Source of the DNA: JANSYL01 sp965229695
GTDB lineage: Bacteria; Pseudomonadota; Alphaproteobacteria; Rhodobacterales; Rhodobacteraceae
Length of the DNA: 64,000 nt
Direction of reading: 5' to 3'
NCBI GenBank assembly: GCA_965229695.1
Contig: OZ245921.1
Coordinates: 248,001-312,000, forward strand
The position numbers and the translations under genes were made by a program. Within the stretch, counting starts at the first letter, position 1; every line of letters begins with the position of its first letter. The notes under the pieces are model-generated. The model saw only the letters and a program-made list of their open reading frames with translations, had not been told where the DNA came from and did no database searches. Below are positions 1-8,834 of the stretch, piece by piece.

Positions 1-1590
1 GCGGCGCTCAAAGCCAGCCGCACGCAGGAATTGGGGGATGAGTTTCACCATTTCGGCGGGCTGAACAGCACGCGCGAATGGCTGCCTGTCGAGATCTTGC
101 AGAACATTACATCGCTCATGCAGGCCACGAACGCCAGCGCCGATCCCGCGCGCGGGTTCTTAAACGATGCCGATGATGAAACGGCGGGCGTTCCGGCAGG
201 CTACACCTATCTTTTCCAATTGGCTGCGCATGATTTGGTGCAAACCTCCCTGCCTGCCAAACCCTATTCCGGTGCGCCGGAATTTCCCCGCAACTTGCGC
301 AATGCGCCGCTGGAGCTTGAAACCGTCATGGGCGGCGGGCCGATGGCCTGCCCCTTTGCTTTTGATACCGACAAAGGCGCGGCCAAGCTGCGCTTGGGTC
401 AGGTCAAAGATGATCGTGAACGTCCCTGGCACTGGACGGCGCCCGAACGCGACCTGCCGCGTACCTCTTTTGCATCCGATGGCAGCATCAATCGCAAGCG
501 CGGGCTTGAAACCGTTCTGGTGCCGGATTCGCGCAATGACGACAACATGGTGCTCGCCCAACTCACGGCGCTGTTTCATGGTATTTACAATCACCTGGTC
601 GATCAGACCGACGCCGATGACAGCCTGCCCGGCTACAAGGTGGATGAGATCGCGAAACTGCTATTGGTGCGGATTTACCGCCGCATCCTGCGCCAGGATA
701 TGCTGAAACGCATTCTGCATCCGCGCATCTATGATCTTTATCTCAATGGCAATCTGCGTCTGGATCGGCCGGCTGATGCAGGCTCAACCTCGGTCGAGTT
801 CGCCTTTGCCGCCGGGCGGTTGGGCCATGCCATGGTGCGCAATCTTTACGCCCTGAATGATGCGCAGCGGGTCAGCTTGAAGACGGTGATCAAAACCTCC
901 TCCCGGCACAATCCCAAGGAACTGCCGATCAAGAAGATTTACCTGATCGATTGGGATTTGTTCTTCAAATCGCCCGAGGCTGCGACGCCCGACCGATTCA
1001 ATTGGGCGCTGCGCTTTGGCCCCCATGTCGCCAGCGAGCTGACCCAAGCCTCAGCCGCGCGTCCGACCGTGGGGGATGGCGTGTCGCATATTCGGCTGCC
1101 CGGCACCGTCTTCCGCGACCTGGTGCGCGAGGCCTCGAACGCGTTGATCGGCGTCGATCAATTGGTCGATTACATCCTGGCGCGCCCGCCCGACACCGGG
1201 TGGAGCGATATTCTTGATCCCGTCATTCACGGCGCAGACCGGCGGCAGATCGTCGAAACCGGCCTGCAAGCGCTGGAGTCCAAGGTAACGTTGGACACCC
1301 ATGTGCACCTGACCCAGGAACAGCGCGAGGCGATCCTGGCCGACCCACCCCTGTCGTTGTTCTTGATGTTCGAGGCGCAACAGCTTGGCCGCAACGGCGC
1401 GACCCTGGGGCCGCTTGGATCGCTGCTGGTCGCCGAAGCCATGTGGCCCGCCTTCCACCCCGAGGAATGGGAGGCCGAGGATCACGACCTTAGCGCGCGC
1501 GAAACAGCGATCTTCGGTTCGATGCCGGGCTCAATGCCCAAGCTGATAGCCGCCTTAAAACAAACCGCCCCGCAAATCTTTGCGATCTAA
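1..1590 (+). CDS. Animal-type haem peroxidase family protein (5' partial)
   Basis: Predicted haem peroxidase of the animal-peroxidase (An_peroxidase) superfamily, which uses H2O2 to oxidise small molecules or protein side chains. The frame is open to the left window edge, so the true start lies outside; TTG at 31 is only the first possible internal start. The best motif is EFAFAAGRLGHAMVRN (about 270 codons in), which matches the family's proximal-haem-ligand segment (EF.AAfRfGHs.v). The stretch PDSRNDDNMVLAQLTALFHG matches the conserved 'D.R.nEnp.l..lHtlf' helix. No signal peptide can be judged because the N-terminus is missing. A small unknown gene follows after 20 bp with a strong RBS. Family assignment is good; substrate is unknown. 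Confidence 0.8.
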   Translation, partial: AALKASRTQELGDEFHHFGGLNSTREWLPVEILQNITSLMQATNASADPARGFLNDADDETAGVPAGYTYLFQLAAHDLVQTSLPAKPYSGAPEFPRNLRNAPLELETVMGGGPMACPFAFDTDKGAAKLRLGQVKDDRERPWHWTAPERDLPRTSFASDGSINRKRGLETVLVPDSRNDDNMVLAQLTALFHGIYNHLVDQTDADDSLPGYKVDEIAKLLLVRIYRRILRQDMLKRILHPRIYDLYLNGNLRLDRPADAGSTSVEFAFAAGRLGHAMVRNLYALNDAQRVSLKTVIKTSSRHNPKELPIKKIYLIDWDLFFKSPEAATPDRFNWALRFGPHVASELTQASAARPTVGDGVSHIRLPGTVFRDLVREASNALIGVDQLVDYILARPPDTGWSDILDPVIHGADRRQIVETGLQALESKVTLDTHVHLTQEQREAILADPPLSLFLMFEAQQLGRNGATLGPLGSLLVAEAMWPAFHPEEWEAEDHDLSARETAIFGSMPGSMPKLIAALKQTAPQIFAI

Positions 1591-1610
1591 CCAAAAAACG
1601 GAGGGATACA

Positions 1611-1997
1611 ATGTCGGACAACAAAACCATGAACGTGGTGAATTACGAGGCTCTGGGCGATTTCATTGCGCAATGGTCCAAAGGCACCCTAACCCGCCCA
1701 GGCACCATCGGAGAGTTCAAGGCCCAAGTGCCCGCTACGGTGGTCGAGCTTGGCGCCGGGTATGATGATGCCGATCTTGTTTGTTATATCGATCTGCCCG
1801 CCGCGTCGGAGGATCTGACCTTTGTGATCCCCGCGCCCAGCGATATCGACACGCCGGTTCCGACCGGCACCTGGATTTTGCCCGATTTCTACAGCGAACT
1901 GGCCTTTGACGGGGAACCGGTCAGCGTGGCTGACAGCGATAAAGAAACCTTCAAATCCAGTCGCATCGCCGATTACAGCACCGCTAAGTGCATGTAA
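1611..1997 (+). CDS. Small acidic protein of unknown function
   Basis: 128-residue protein that I do not recognise. It starts at ATG 1611 behind a clear GGAGGG ribosome-binding site and sits 20 bp after the peroxidase, so the two are probably co-transcribed. The protein is acidic, has no membrane segment or signal peptide, and looks beta-rich from alternating hydrophobics such as ADLVCYIDLPA. It ends in a lone cysteine near the C-terminus (TAKCM). The context (peroxidase upstream, YcaO and radical SAM genes nearby) makes it a candidate substrate or partner protein, but that is inference only. Confidence 0.6.
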   Translation: MSDNKTMNVVNYEALGDFIAQWSKGTLTRPGTIGEFKAQVPATVVELGAGYDDADLVCYIDLPAASEDLTFVIPAPSDIDTPVPTGTWILPDFYSELAFDGEPVSVADSDKETFKSSRIADYSTAKCM

Positions 1998-2013
1998 TCG
2001 TTCAGGTGATACG

Positions 2014-3990
2014 CTAACGGTCTGGCGTTTTCAGCCCCGACAGCGCCAGACCATCCCGCAACCGCACCCAACTGGCGCGGTTGCGGATTGGAAAACAGCT
2101 TAAAATCCAGGTTGTCATGTCTTGGTCGGTTGGTGGTGCCGCCCCGGCCCAATTATCGGTGGTGATCTGACGGAACCGCGCCGCCACCTCGGTCGCTTTT
2201 TCGGTCTCACCGCTATGGGCCAAAGCCGCAGAATGCCAGGCCGGTACGTCGCAAGAGATTTCAACCGCGCGTTCCGACATCTCGATACAACCCGCATCAT
2301 CACCCGCCAAAAACCGTGTGGCTGCGATATAGGACCAATGCACCGGCTCAAGCTCCAAGGTCAGGTCCGACAGGTAATCAAGCAGCGCCAAGGCACGGTC
2401 GATCTGATCGCAAAAGGCGAACCCGACCGAGGAAGAGACGATGGTCCAAGGGTCGTTTTCATTGTGCTGAAAGGCCAACTCATAGGCCAGTTCCGCCCGG
2501 TCGAATTGGCGTGACATCGCACAGGCCCAGCCAAGCGCCAGCTGCGCGCGGCTATCCATCGGGTCGACGGTGGTGGCGGTGCTCGCCCATTTCAGCGCCC
2601 GCCGATGCAGGCCCGGTGTGCTGAACACCCCTGGAAACGCGATATGGCGCATGGTTTCGATCGAGGCACGCGTCGCCAAAGCACGCACAAATTCGGGGTC
2701 ACGGGCCAGGATTTGATCCAGGATGCCTTCGGCCTGCTGCCAGCTTTCATGGGTGAATTGGCGGGTCAGATGTTGCGCCTCGATCCAGCTTTCATAGTTC
2801 AGATTGGCCTGCGCCTGCGGCTCGGCCCGACCGGGGCGCAGGGGCCCCGACATATGCAGGTTCAGAGCGGTGGCCAATTGCCGAACCGCGCGTTCCAAAG
2901 GTTCCATCTGACCGGCATTGCCTAGCTGCATAGCCTCTGACCACAACACCTGCCCGGTGCCCAAATCGGTCAACACGCTGCGCATCGTGTCACCGCGCTC
3001 GGACGGCCGGAAGGATGTCAATGAAAGCGAGCTGACCGACCCGCTCGCACGGCCCAGGATCGCGCGCAGGTCGGGGCAGTGATCATCATCGATGATGCGC
3101 CATTCGCGGAACCGCACCAGGATCGACAGCACCATTTCGCGCAGCTCTTGCAGACGCACACGGTCCGCCGGGTTTTGCGCCGTTACATCCAGCGACTGAA
3201 CCACGATGGTCGGTTTGCCATCGCCAAATGGCTTTTCCTCTTCATCCGCCTGCTTAAGCGCGACGATGATGGCTTGGGTGTCTTGTGATGGCTCTTCGCC
3301 ATATTCCTCGTCCAATACATTCCAAAGCCGCTGATACTCCGCCAGGGCATCGGCTTTGCGCCCTTTATCCAGCAATGCTTGGATGAGACGGCGGCAATGG
3401 GCTTCGTTGATCGGGTCAAGTCCAACCAAAAGCTCAAGCAATGGAATATCGTGATCCAATGCGGCATCGGCAGCGGCCGATTTGCAAATCTCGAAAGCAC
3501 GGTTTTTCGAGCGTTCGCGATAGGTGTTCAGGCGCTGTTCAAACAGATCGGTGGCCTCGACCGAAGAAAGCATTTGATCGGGAAAGCCCTGGGTCGGCAT
3601 CAGATCCAAAGAAACCTGCCCTTTGCTCAGCCGGTTTAGATGATCCTCTAGATCGGTTTCAAAGCTTTCCGGCTCTAGCCAGATTTCATTTCGGTTCGAT
3701 TGCAGCCCGGAATAACCGATGTCTTCCAGCAGCTTTTTCAGAAACCAAAGCGTGTTGCGCAGGCTGTTTTGCGCCGCGACCTCCTCGGAATCACTCCAAA
3801 GCAACCCACGCAGCACCGCGCGCGAGGTGCGATAGGGCGCATCCATCACCAGGATCGCCAAAAGGGCGGCGGCCTTTTGCTTAGCGATGCTGACCTCCGA
3901 CGACCCAATTTGCGCCTGAAACCCGCGCAGGATCTTGATCTGCAAGATCGGTCCGTAAGGTGTTGGAGGGGTCGGGTCGTTCAAATTCAT
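2014..3990 (-). CDS. SARP-type (OmpR-wHTH + BTAD + TPR) transcriptional regulator
   Basis: 658-residue regulator. Residues ~15-110 form a winged-helix DNA-binding domain of SARP type (KQKAAALLAILVMDAPYRTS and the WSDSEE..AQNSLRNTLWFLKK segment are characteristic). Residues ~115-250 form a bacterial transcriptional activation domain (BTAD) ending in LDEEYGEEPSQDT. The C-terminal half carries helical TPR-like repeats (e.g. ALGWACAMSRQFDRAELAYE). It starts 9 bp after the stop of the YcaO-domain gene on the same strand, so the two form an operon. SARPs usually activate secondary-metabolite clusters; here it probably controls the flanking cluster. No ATPase motif is visible. Confidence 0.8.
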   Translation of the reverse strand: MNLNDPTPPTPYGPILQIKILRGFQAQIGSSEVSIAKQKAAALLAILVMDAPYRTSRAVLRGLLWSDSEEVAAQNSLRNTLWFLKKLLEDIGYSGLQSNRNEIWLEPESFETDLEDHLNRLSKGQVSLDLMPTQGFPDQMLSSVEATDLFEQRLNTYRERSKNRAFEICKSAAADAALDHDIPLLELLVGLDPINEAHCRRLIQALLDKGRKADALAEYQRLWNVLDEEYGEEPSQDTQAIIVALKQADEEEKPFGDGKPTIVVQSLDVTAQNPADRVRLQELREMVLSILVRFREWRIIDDDHCPDLRAILGRASGSVSSLSLTSFRPSERGDTMRSVLTDLGTGQVLWSEAMQLGNAGQMEPLERAVRQLATALNLHMSGPLRPGRAEPQAQANLNYESWIEAQHLTRQFTHESWQQAEGILDQILARDPEFVRALATRASIETMRHIAFPGVFSTPGLHRRALKWASTATTVDPMDSRAQLALGWACAMSRQFDRAELAYELAFQHNENDPWTIVSSSVGFAFCDQIDRALALLDYLSDLTLELEPVHWSYIAATRFLAGDDAGCIEMSERAVEISCDVPAWHSAALAHSGETEKATEVAARFRQITTDNWAGAAPPTDQDMTTWILSCFPIRNRASWVRLRDGLALSGLKTPDR

Positions 3991-3999
3991 GTCGCAGGT

Positions 4000-5118
4000 T
4001 CAGTAAAGGTCCAGATGGCCAAAGGGCGCTTGGGCGTTGGGGGCATGGGCCAGGATGGCGGCTTGGGGCAAAAGGGCTGCTTCGGCAACATGCAGGGCGT
4101 TTTCGAACAAGCCCAGCGGCGTTGTTTCAATGCCGGTCAGGAAATCTTCGTCGGCTTGGATCATGTCGCCAATTGGCCCTGCGCGCAGGAGATGAGAGGA
4201 AAAAATCACGTCTTTTGTAACGGTTGCGGCCAAATCGAGTGCCAACTTGTCAGCGCGCGCGGGCGTGCCACCACTTGCGCGGGTGGTTTTCAACCGCGCG
4301 ATTTCCAGCCCGATCTCGGCCTGCACCATCTCATTCGTGGCGGAATATGCGGCCTGATTCAGGCTGTCGCGACAGGCCGCCCCAAAACAGAAATCACCCC
4401 CGGCGGCCTCGAAGGAGGCCGCCACGACAACCTGCGCTTCGCCCAAATCGGCCAGATGCATAAGCACGGTTTCCCGCGCGCGGTCCGACCAGACAACCTG
4501 ACCTTGCGCCTCAGAAAGCACCGACTGATCAAGCGGCCCCAGGGCTGGGGCGGCGCCAGCCCACCAGCGCTGGACCGAAACCCGCTCGGCCAATTCACAG
4601 GCGGCATGGCGCGCAGCGGCCCCGGCGGAGGGACCCGCACCGATCCCCCGTTGCGCGGGATTGTCAGCACCCAAATCTGAATGGGCAGAGCCTGCCAGAT
4701 GCGCCTCGGCCACCTCCCCTGCAACCGCCATCAAACCGGCGCGCCGATCAGGGCCGCTGCCGGTCACCGACAGGCCCAAATCGGTAACGCCACCGAAAAA
4801 CCAAATCCACGGGGCCGTGGCCGCGCGGCCATAAAACAAATAGTTGAGATGCGAAAAAACCGGCAAAACTGCGGTTTCAGCGCCATCAAGGATCTCGGCA
4901 GCAAGCATCGCGATCCGATCTGGGCCTTCAATTTCCCGCAACCCAATCAGCACGCCGCGCCCCAGTTCAGGGTCACAAAACGCGAGATTATTATCCGAAT
5001 TTGTCCCGCCAAATGCGGCACCTCCCCCAAGCGCCAAACCCCGCCCCCAAGCCCCTAAGATGCAATAACGGAGCGATAACGGAATAATCATTAACCTTTT
5101 TGCATGGGTATTCGACAC
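4000..5118 (-). CDS. Stand-alone YcaO-domain protein
   Basis: 372-residue protein assigned to the YcaO superfamily (ATP-dependent backbone-amide activation giving azolines, thioamides or amidines in RiPPs) from three spaced motifs. These are GEVAE (134-138), ELAER (175-179, in a segment matching 'AG.s...A...A..ElaER....WW') and NEMVQ (262-266). In characterised YcaO proteins these acidic/Gln residues bind Mg-ATP. No C-terminal PxPxP tail is present, and no TfuA or E1-like partner is adjacent. The GTG at 5118 is used, but the true start may be later because the first ~30 residues look unlike the family. It is upstream of and co-directional with the SARP gene. Confidence is good for the fold, low for the chemistry. 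Confidence 0.65.
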   Translation of the reverse strand: MSNTHAKRLMIIPLSLRYCILGAWGRGLALGGGAAFGGTNSDNNLAFCDPELGRGVLIGLREIEGPDRIAMLAAEILDGAETAVLPVFSHLNYLFYGRAATAPWIWFFGGVTDLGLSVTGSGPDRRAGLMAVAGEVAEAHLAGSAHSDLGADNPAQRGIGAGPSAGAAARHAACELAERVSVQRWWAGAAPALGPLDQSVLSEAQGQVVWSDRARETVLMHLADLGEAQVVVAASFEAAGGDFCFGAACRDSLNQAAYSATNEMVQAEIGLEIARLKTTRASGGTPARADKLALDLAATVTKDVIFSSHLLRAGPIGDMIQADEDFLTGIETTPLGLFENALHVAEAALLPQAAILAHAPNAQAPFGHLDLY

Positions 5119-5422
5119 GTCTAAAGGGTTTTTGTTGCGTCATCGCCTCAAGATCGGGGCAAACACCGACACGCCAGATCGGTTTTTGGGGCCAAAAGGC
5201 CCGAGCAGACGCCAGCATTTTACCGCTTCGGACCAAGCGAATCCACTTCGTTGGGGAACCGAATGCCGCGCGATCGCATCGCGGGCTTCGGTGGAAAGGG
5301 GATCAGATGTCCGTGCGCTGTAGTTCCGGCCGCGACCACGCCAAACAGGGGTTTGTCGGGTTGCGCCTTTGGTCTCTCACGCATCTTGGCCACACGTCGC
5401 TCCCGAACCGGGGGGCGCCGCT
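5119..5422. other. Divergent intergenic region
   Basis: About 300 bp between the minus-strand YcaO/SARP operon and the plus-strand small-protein/radical SAM operon. It must hold both promoters. I see no convincing gene, repeat or strong palindrome in it; short open frames here lack ribosome-binding sites and family resemblance. Confidence 0.5.
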
Positions 5423-5764
5423 ATGATGGCCCAGCTCGATACCTCGCCGCCCAGAACCCAGAAATTCGCCGCTTGGATCAACCTGACGCCTGGCAATGAC
5501 CCAACCCTCATCATCACCGGTGAGGTCGAAACCAAAAGCACCGCTGATCGGCCCGTCCTCACCTTTGCGGACCCTCCAGTTCCGATGCCGTCCACTCTCT
5601 CCCTGGATCTCTCGATCCGAAACTCGGGCGGCATCGGAAACCAGGTCTTCAGCTTCCTCCCCGTGCGCTACATGACCGCCGCCAATCAGGGCCAGTACGA
5701 CACCGTCCGCATCCTTTGGCGTGACGAAGAATTGCTGAACCTAACCGTCACCGAAGCGCATTGA
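5423..5764 (+). CDS. Small beta-rich protein of unknown function
   Basis: About 113 residues from the ATG pair at 5423/5426, chosen over an upstream in-frame ATG at 5369 because a purine/G-rich stretch precedes 5423 and the upstream part is Pro/Trp-rich filler. No cysteine, no signal peptide, no membrane helix. Alternating polar and hydrophobic residues (TLIITGEVET, STLSLDLSIRN) suggest a beta-sandwich. It is the first gene of a plus-strand operon ending with a radical SAM enzyme, so it may be a substrate or a recognition/scaffold protein of the cluster. Not a family I recognise. Confidence 0.55.
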   Translation: MMAQLDTSPPRTQKFAAWINLTPGNDPTLIITGEVETKSTADRPVLTFADPPVPMPSTLSLDLSIRNSGGIGNQVFSFLPVRYMTAANQGQYDTVRILWRDEELLNLTVTEAH

Positions 5765-5801
5765 TCCCCACCCCGTCGCCGGCCAGCCAGAAAGGACCGA
5801 C

Positions 5802-6350
5802 ATGAACACCACAACCTCCAAAGTGCTTGGCAGCGCCACCTACACCGCAACCTGGGTGGCCCGCAGCAATCTGGTCAAACTGACCGCAATCGGCATTTTG
5901 CCCTGCTCGAACTATGTTGTGCAGCTTGAACAGCGCCCCGAACGCGTCACGCCGCCGAACTGGAACCTTGTGTTCTTTGTGGAGGAGACCTGCGAAAAGG
6001 GCCTTAGACCGTTTGCTGAAACGGTCCATATGATCAACGCGACCGGCGCGACATCGATCATCGTGCATGATGCGGTGGGCGAGCATGAGATCCCGATCCA
6101 GCAAGCGTTTGAGGCGGAAACCCTGTCTCCCAAAGACCACATGGTCTACGCGCGCCTGCCCCGGCCCGAAACCGGCCATAACGCCTGTCTGGTGGTGCCC
6201 GCCGACAGCATGGTGACGGCCATTCACTATCGCGCCTTTGGGCCTGCGACCAAACAAGATTGCGAGCGTTTCGTGGCCGAAACCTGCAACGGCCAAGTGT
6301 CGGAGTTTTTGGCCGAGCACGAAAAAGCGCCATGGCCGCTCGTGGTTTGA
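5802..6350 (+). CDS. Unknown 182-residue protein of the YcaO/radical SAM cluster
   Basis: Starts at ATG 5802 behind GAAAGGA. 182 residues, soluble, without signal peptide or helices long enough for membrane insertion. It has five cysteines (in ILPCSNY, EETCEKG, HNACLVV, KQDCERF, AETCNGQ), which is unusual beside its cysteine-free neighbour and could mean metal binding, disulfides or modification sites. It lies 37 bp after the preceding small gene and 32 bp before the next. I do not recognise the family. Confidence 0.55.
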   Translation: MNTTTSKVLGSATYTATWVARSNLVKLTAIGILPCSNYVVQLEQRPERVTPPNWNLVFFVEETCEKGLRPFAETVHMINATGATSIIVHDAVGEHEIPIQQAFEAETLSPKDHMVYARLPRPETGHNACLVVPADSMVTAIHYRAFGPATKQDCERFVAETCNGQVSEFLAEHEKAPWPLVV

Positions 6351-6382
6351 AACAATCCAAGAAAGACAAAGGGACATCTATC

Positions 6383-6691
6383 ATGACACAGGGATTGGAC
6401 CGCGAGGCGGTGATCGAAGTCTTGGCCAAAAGCCTTGCGAACAAGCCATTGCCCAAGGCGCAGGTCGCCGAGATCGCCAGCGCGATCAGCGAAGCGCGCC
6501 ACCCGGTGATCGGGTTCGAGGCACTGGCCGATGGCACCGCCGTCGATCACCTTTGGACCGGGCCCATCGACAATTTCAACCTGACCGAGTTCCTCGATAC
6601 GCGATACGGGCCGCTGCGGAAGATTGAGATTTTTCCCGAAGGGATCATTGAGCCTGACAGTTTGCGCCTGCGCACCACACATTCGGTCTGA
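6383..6691 (+). CDS. Unknown 102-residue protein upstream of the radical SAM gene
   Basis: 102 residues from ATG 6383, weak AAAGGG upstream. The first ~40 residues look helical and leader-like (LDREAVIEVLAKSLANKPLP followed by AEIASAIS); the rest is beta/Pro-rich (FEALADGTAVDHLWTGPIDN). No cysteines. The stop is only 14 bp before the GTG of the radical SAM gene, so they are translationally close. The position and helical N-terminus make it a candidate RiPP-type precursor or peptide-recognition protein, but no known leader family is recognised. Confidence 0.55.
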   Translation: MTQGLDREAVIEVLAKSLANKPLPKAQVAEIASAISEARHPVIGFEALADGTAVDHLWTGPIDNFNLTEFLDTRYGPLRKIEIFPEGIIEPDSLRLRTTHSV

Positions 6692-6705
6692 ACGGGGGAA
6701 AATCT

Positions 6706-7647
6706 GTGCTGACGCGAGAGGCGATTGTTCAAATTCACCCCAGCCGGTTTTGTAACCTGCAATGCCTGCATTGCTATTCTTCGTCAGGCCCCAAGTTGCG
6801 CCCCAGCCTGGCGGCGCGCGACATTCTGCGCACAACCGGCGCGCTTGCGCAAAAAGGGTATCGCCGGGCGGCGCTTTCGGGCGGTGAACCGGCGCTCTAC
6901 CCCGAATTTGACCGCCTGCTGCACGGCCTGACCGATCAGGGCTATCTGGTGTCGGCCATTAGCAACGGCTCGCGCCTGGCCGAGTTACTGGAGCCGCTGG
7001 CCGCTGGCACCCTGCATCACGCCGCGATCAGCTTTGATGGCTTGGCCGAGTTGCACGACCACATCCGGCAAAAACCGGGCGCGTTTCAAACCGCGCTCGG
7101 TACCCTGCGCGCCCTGGCCGAGGCCGGGCATGGCCCCGGCGTGGTAATCTCGGTCACCCGCCACTCCATGCCACAGCTGCCCGATCTGGTAGCCTGTCTT
7201 GTCGCGGCGGGGGCCGAGCATATTCAGCTGCACCCACTGGCAACCATCGGGCGGGCCGCCGAGCAAACCCACGCCCTTGGCCCCGAACTGCCAAGCGAGG
7301 CGATGTTACGGTTGATTATGCTGACCGAGGTGTTCCGCACCCGCCACCCAAATGTCGATGTGCGTTGTGACGCCGTGGCCGGGGCCCGGCTGCGCGAACG
7401 GACGGCGGAATTGGGCGCGCTCATCTCCCCGTTGGTGCTGGCCGATGACGGCGCACTGCTGCCTTATTCGTATGACATGCCCCGACAACTGGCCCTGGGG
7501 CGGGTTGGTAGCACCGATTGTCAGGTTCATATCGATGAAACCTTGCGCGATCTTTTGTCGGATACGGTGCGCGATCTGACAACGACCCCGGCAACAAGTT
7601 TCTACCGTCATCTGGTGAAATCCGCGGGCGCGGCCATGGTGGTCTAA
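6706..7647 (+). CDS. Radical SAM protein with SPASM-like C-terminus lacking cluster cysteines
   Basis: 313 residues from GTG 6706 with GGGGGAA upstream. Residues 16-23 (CNLQCLHC) are the CX3CX2C motif that binds the SAM-cleaving [4Fe-4S] cluster, followed by SGGEP (58-62), the SAM-amino-group GGE motif. The layout (HPSRFCNLQCLHCYSSSG, later AISFDG) is that of PqqE/AlbA-type peptide-modifying enzymes. The region that would be the SPASM domain (DDGALLPYSYDMPRQLALG) keeps the family spacing but has no cysteines for auxiliary clusters. Last gene of the operon with three small proteins; convergent with the DUF2235 gene. Confidence 0.85.
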   Translation: MLTREAIVQIHPSRFCNLQCLHCYSSSGPKLRPSLAARDILRTTGALAQKGYRRAALSGGEPALYPEFDRLLHGLTDQGYLVSAISNGSRLAELLEPLAAGTLHHAAISFDGLAELHDHIRQKPGAFQTALGTLRALAEAGHGPGVVISVTRHSMPQLPDLVACLVAAGAEHIQLHPLATIGRAAEQTHALGPELPSEAMLRLIMLTEVFRTRHPNVDVRCDAVAGARLRERTAELGALISPLVLADDGALLPYSYDMPRQLALGRVGSTDCQVHIDETLRDLLSDTVRDLTTTPATSFYRHLVKSAGAAMVV

Positions 7648-7667
7648 CCGACCGCGCCACCCGCGCC

Positions 7668-8834
7668 CTAGGGTTGATCACCGTCGTCCGGCATCCCTTC
7701 GATAAGGTGATCCTTCGGGATCGTTTCGGGCCTTTCCGGGGCCTCAAAAACCGATTGATGGATGCGTGCTCCCTCGGGGATATGGCGCCGCTCCATCCAG
7801 GGAATCGTCCAACCAAAGATTGCTTTACGCCGCGACCGCGCGGGCTTGGGCTGCGGCAGGACTTCCAACAGCTTCCAGCCCAATGACATGGAATCATGCG
7901 GTTTGGCCTTGGCATCCGGGGCGACGTATTTGCCCTCGCCCGTCTTGCCCAGCACCAGCCGGTTCACCCTTTGGGTCTTGAAATCCAACCCCATCGGCTC
8001 GGTTTCTGTGATCATCCAATGCAGCGGGATCTTGGCCAGCGCGGAATCCTTTTCAGGGTACCCGCCGCCGATATCCCCATGCACCCCAAGAAACCAAACC
8101 TCCTTCGCGTCTTGATCGGTCGCGTCTTTGTCGTTGAACCGGTTGGGGTGGTATTGCTGCCCCTCGGGCCAAAGCTTGGGCCGGAACATTGTGCGACGTT
8201 CGGAGATTGCCACCGCGTGGCGCACCGCCTCGACCGACCGGTTATTGGCCGTATGAGCATGGCTGCGCAAACGTGGCAAAACCCGCCCGCTTTCGATGAC
8301 TGAGGCCACGGTATCGAACAGACCAAGCAGCCGAATTTTGGGGCGGTCGGGCTGCAAAATCCGCTCGAACAACCGCATTTCAGCAAAGGCATCCGCCTTT
8401 TCGGTCTCTCCGATGCGTTTATAGGCGCGATAGGCATAATCCAGCAGGTTGAGGTTGCGCGGCTCCATCAAGCCAAAGGCATGGATGAACCCCGCCAAAA
8501 TCCGCGCTGAATAGGCACCGCGCGAAAAGCCAAAGATGTAAATCCGGTCTCGCGTGCCATCCGGGTCGCGGCGGTAATGCTCGACCAAGAAACGGTAGGC
8601 TTCTTTGACATTCGCATCCAGGCCCCAGCCCGTCGCCATACCCCAAATCTCAATCGCCTTCCGCCACCAGTGCAACCACGCGCCTTCGGCCCCAAAGGTG
8701 CCGACGCCCGGGTCGTAATAGACCAGCTGCTCCTCACTTTTTGCCAGGGTTCCGTAAAGCCGGATGATACTGGTTCGATCCGCCGAAATCTCATTCGATG
8801 TGCCGTCGAGCAAAATGATAATATTCTTGGCCAT
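7668..8834 (-). CDS. DUF2235 alpha/beta-hydrolase domain protein
   Basis: 388 residues, starting at ATG 8834 behind GAGGGAA. The N-terminus NIIILLDGTSNE and the later DPGVGTFG and HGDIGGGYPE motifs are typical of DUF2235 proteins, alpha/beta hydrolases related to the T6SS phospholipase effector family Tle1. The nucleophile elbow is FGFSRGAYSAR (~residues 103-113). No signal peptide and no VgrG/PAAR or immunity gene next to it, so a house role in lipid hydrolysis is as likely as an effector role. It converges with the radical SAM gene with a 20 bp gap. Confidence 0.85.
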   Translation of the reverse strand: MAKNIIILLDGTSNEISADRTSIIRLYGTLAKSEEQLVYYDPGVGTFGAEGAWLHWWRKAIEIWGMATGWGLDANVKEAYRFLVEHYRRDPDGTRDRIYIFGFSRGAYSARILAGFIHAFGLMEPRNLNLLDYAYRAYKRIGETEKADAFAEMRLFERILQPDRPKIRLLGLFDTVASVIESGRVLPRLRSHAHTANNRSVEAVRHAVAISERRTMFRPKLWPEGQQYHPNRFNDKDATDQDAKEVWFLGVHGDIGGGYPEKDSALAKIPLHWMITETEPMGLDFKTQRVNRLVLGKTGEGKYVAPDAKAKPHDSMSLGWKLLEVLPQPKPARSRRKAIFGWTIPWMERRHIPEGARIHQSVFEAPERPETIPKDHLIEGMPDDGDQP

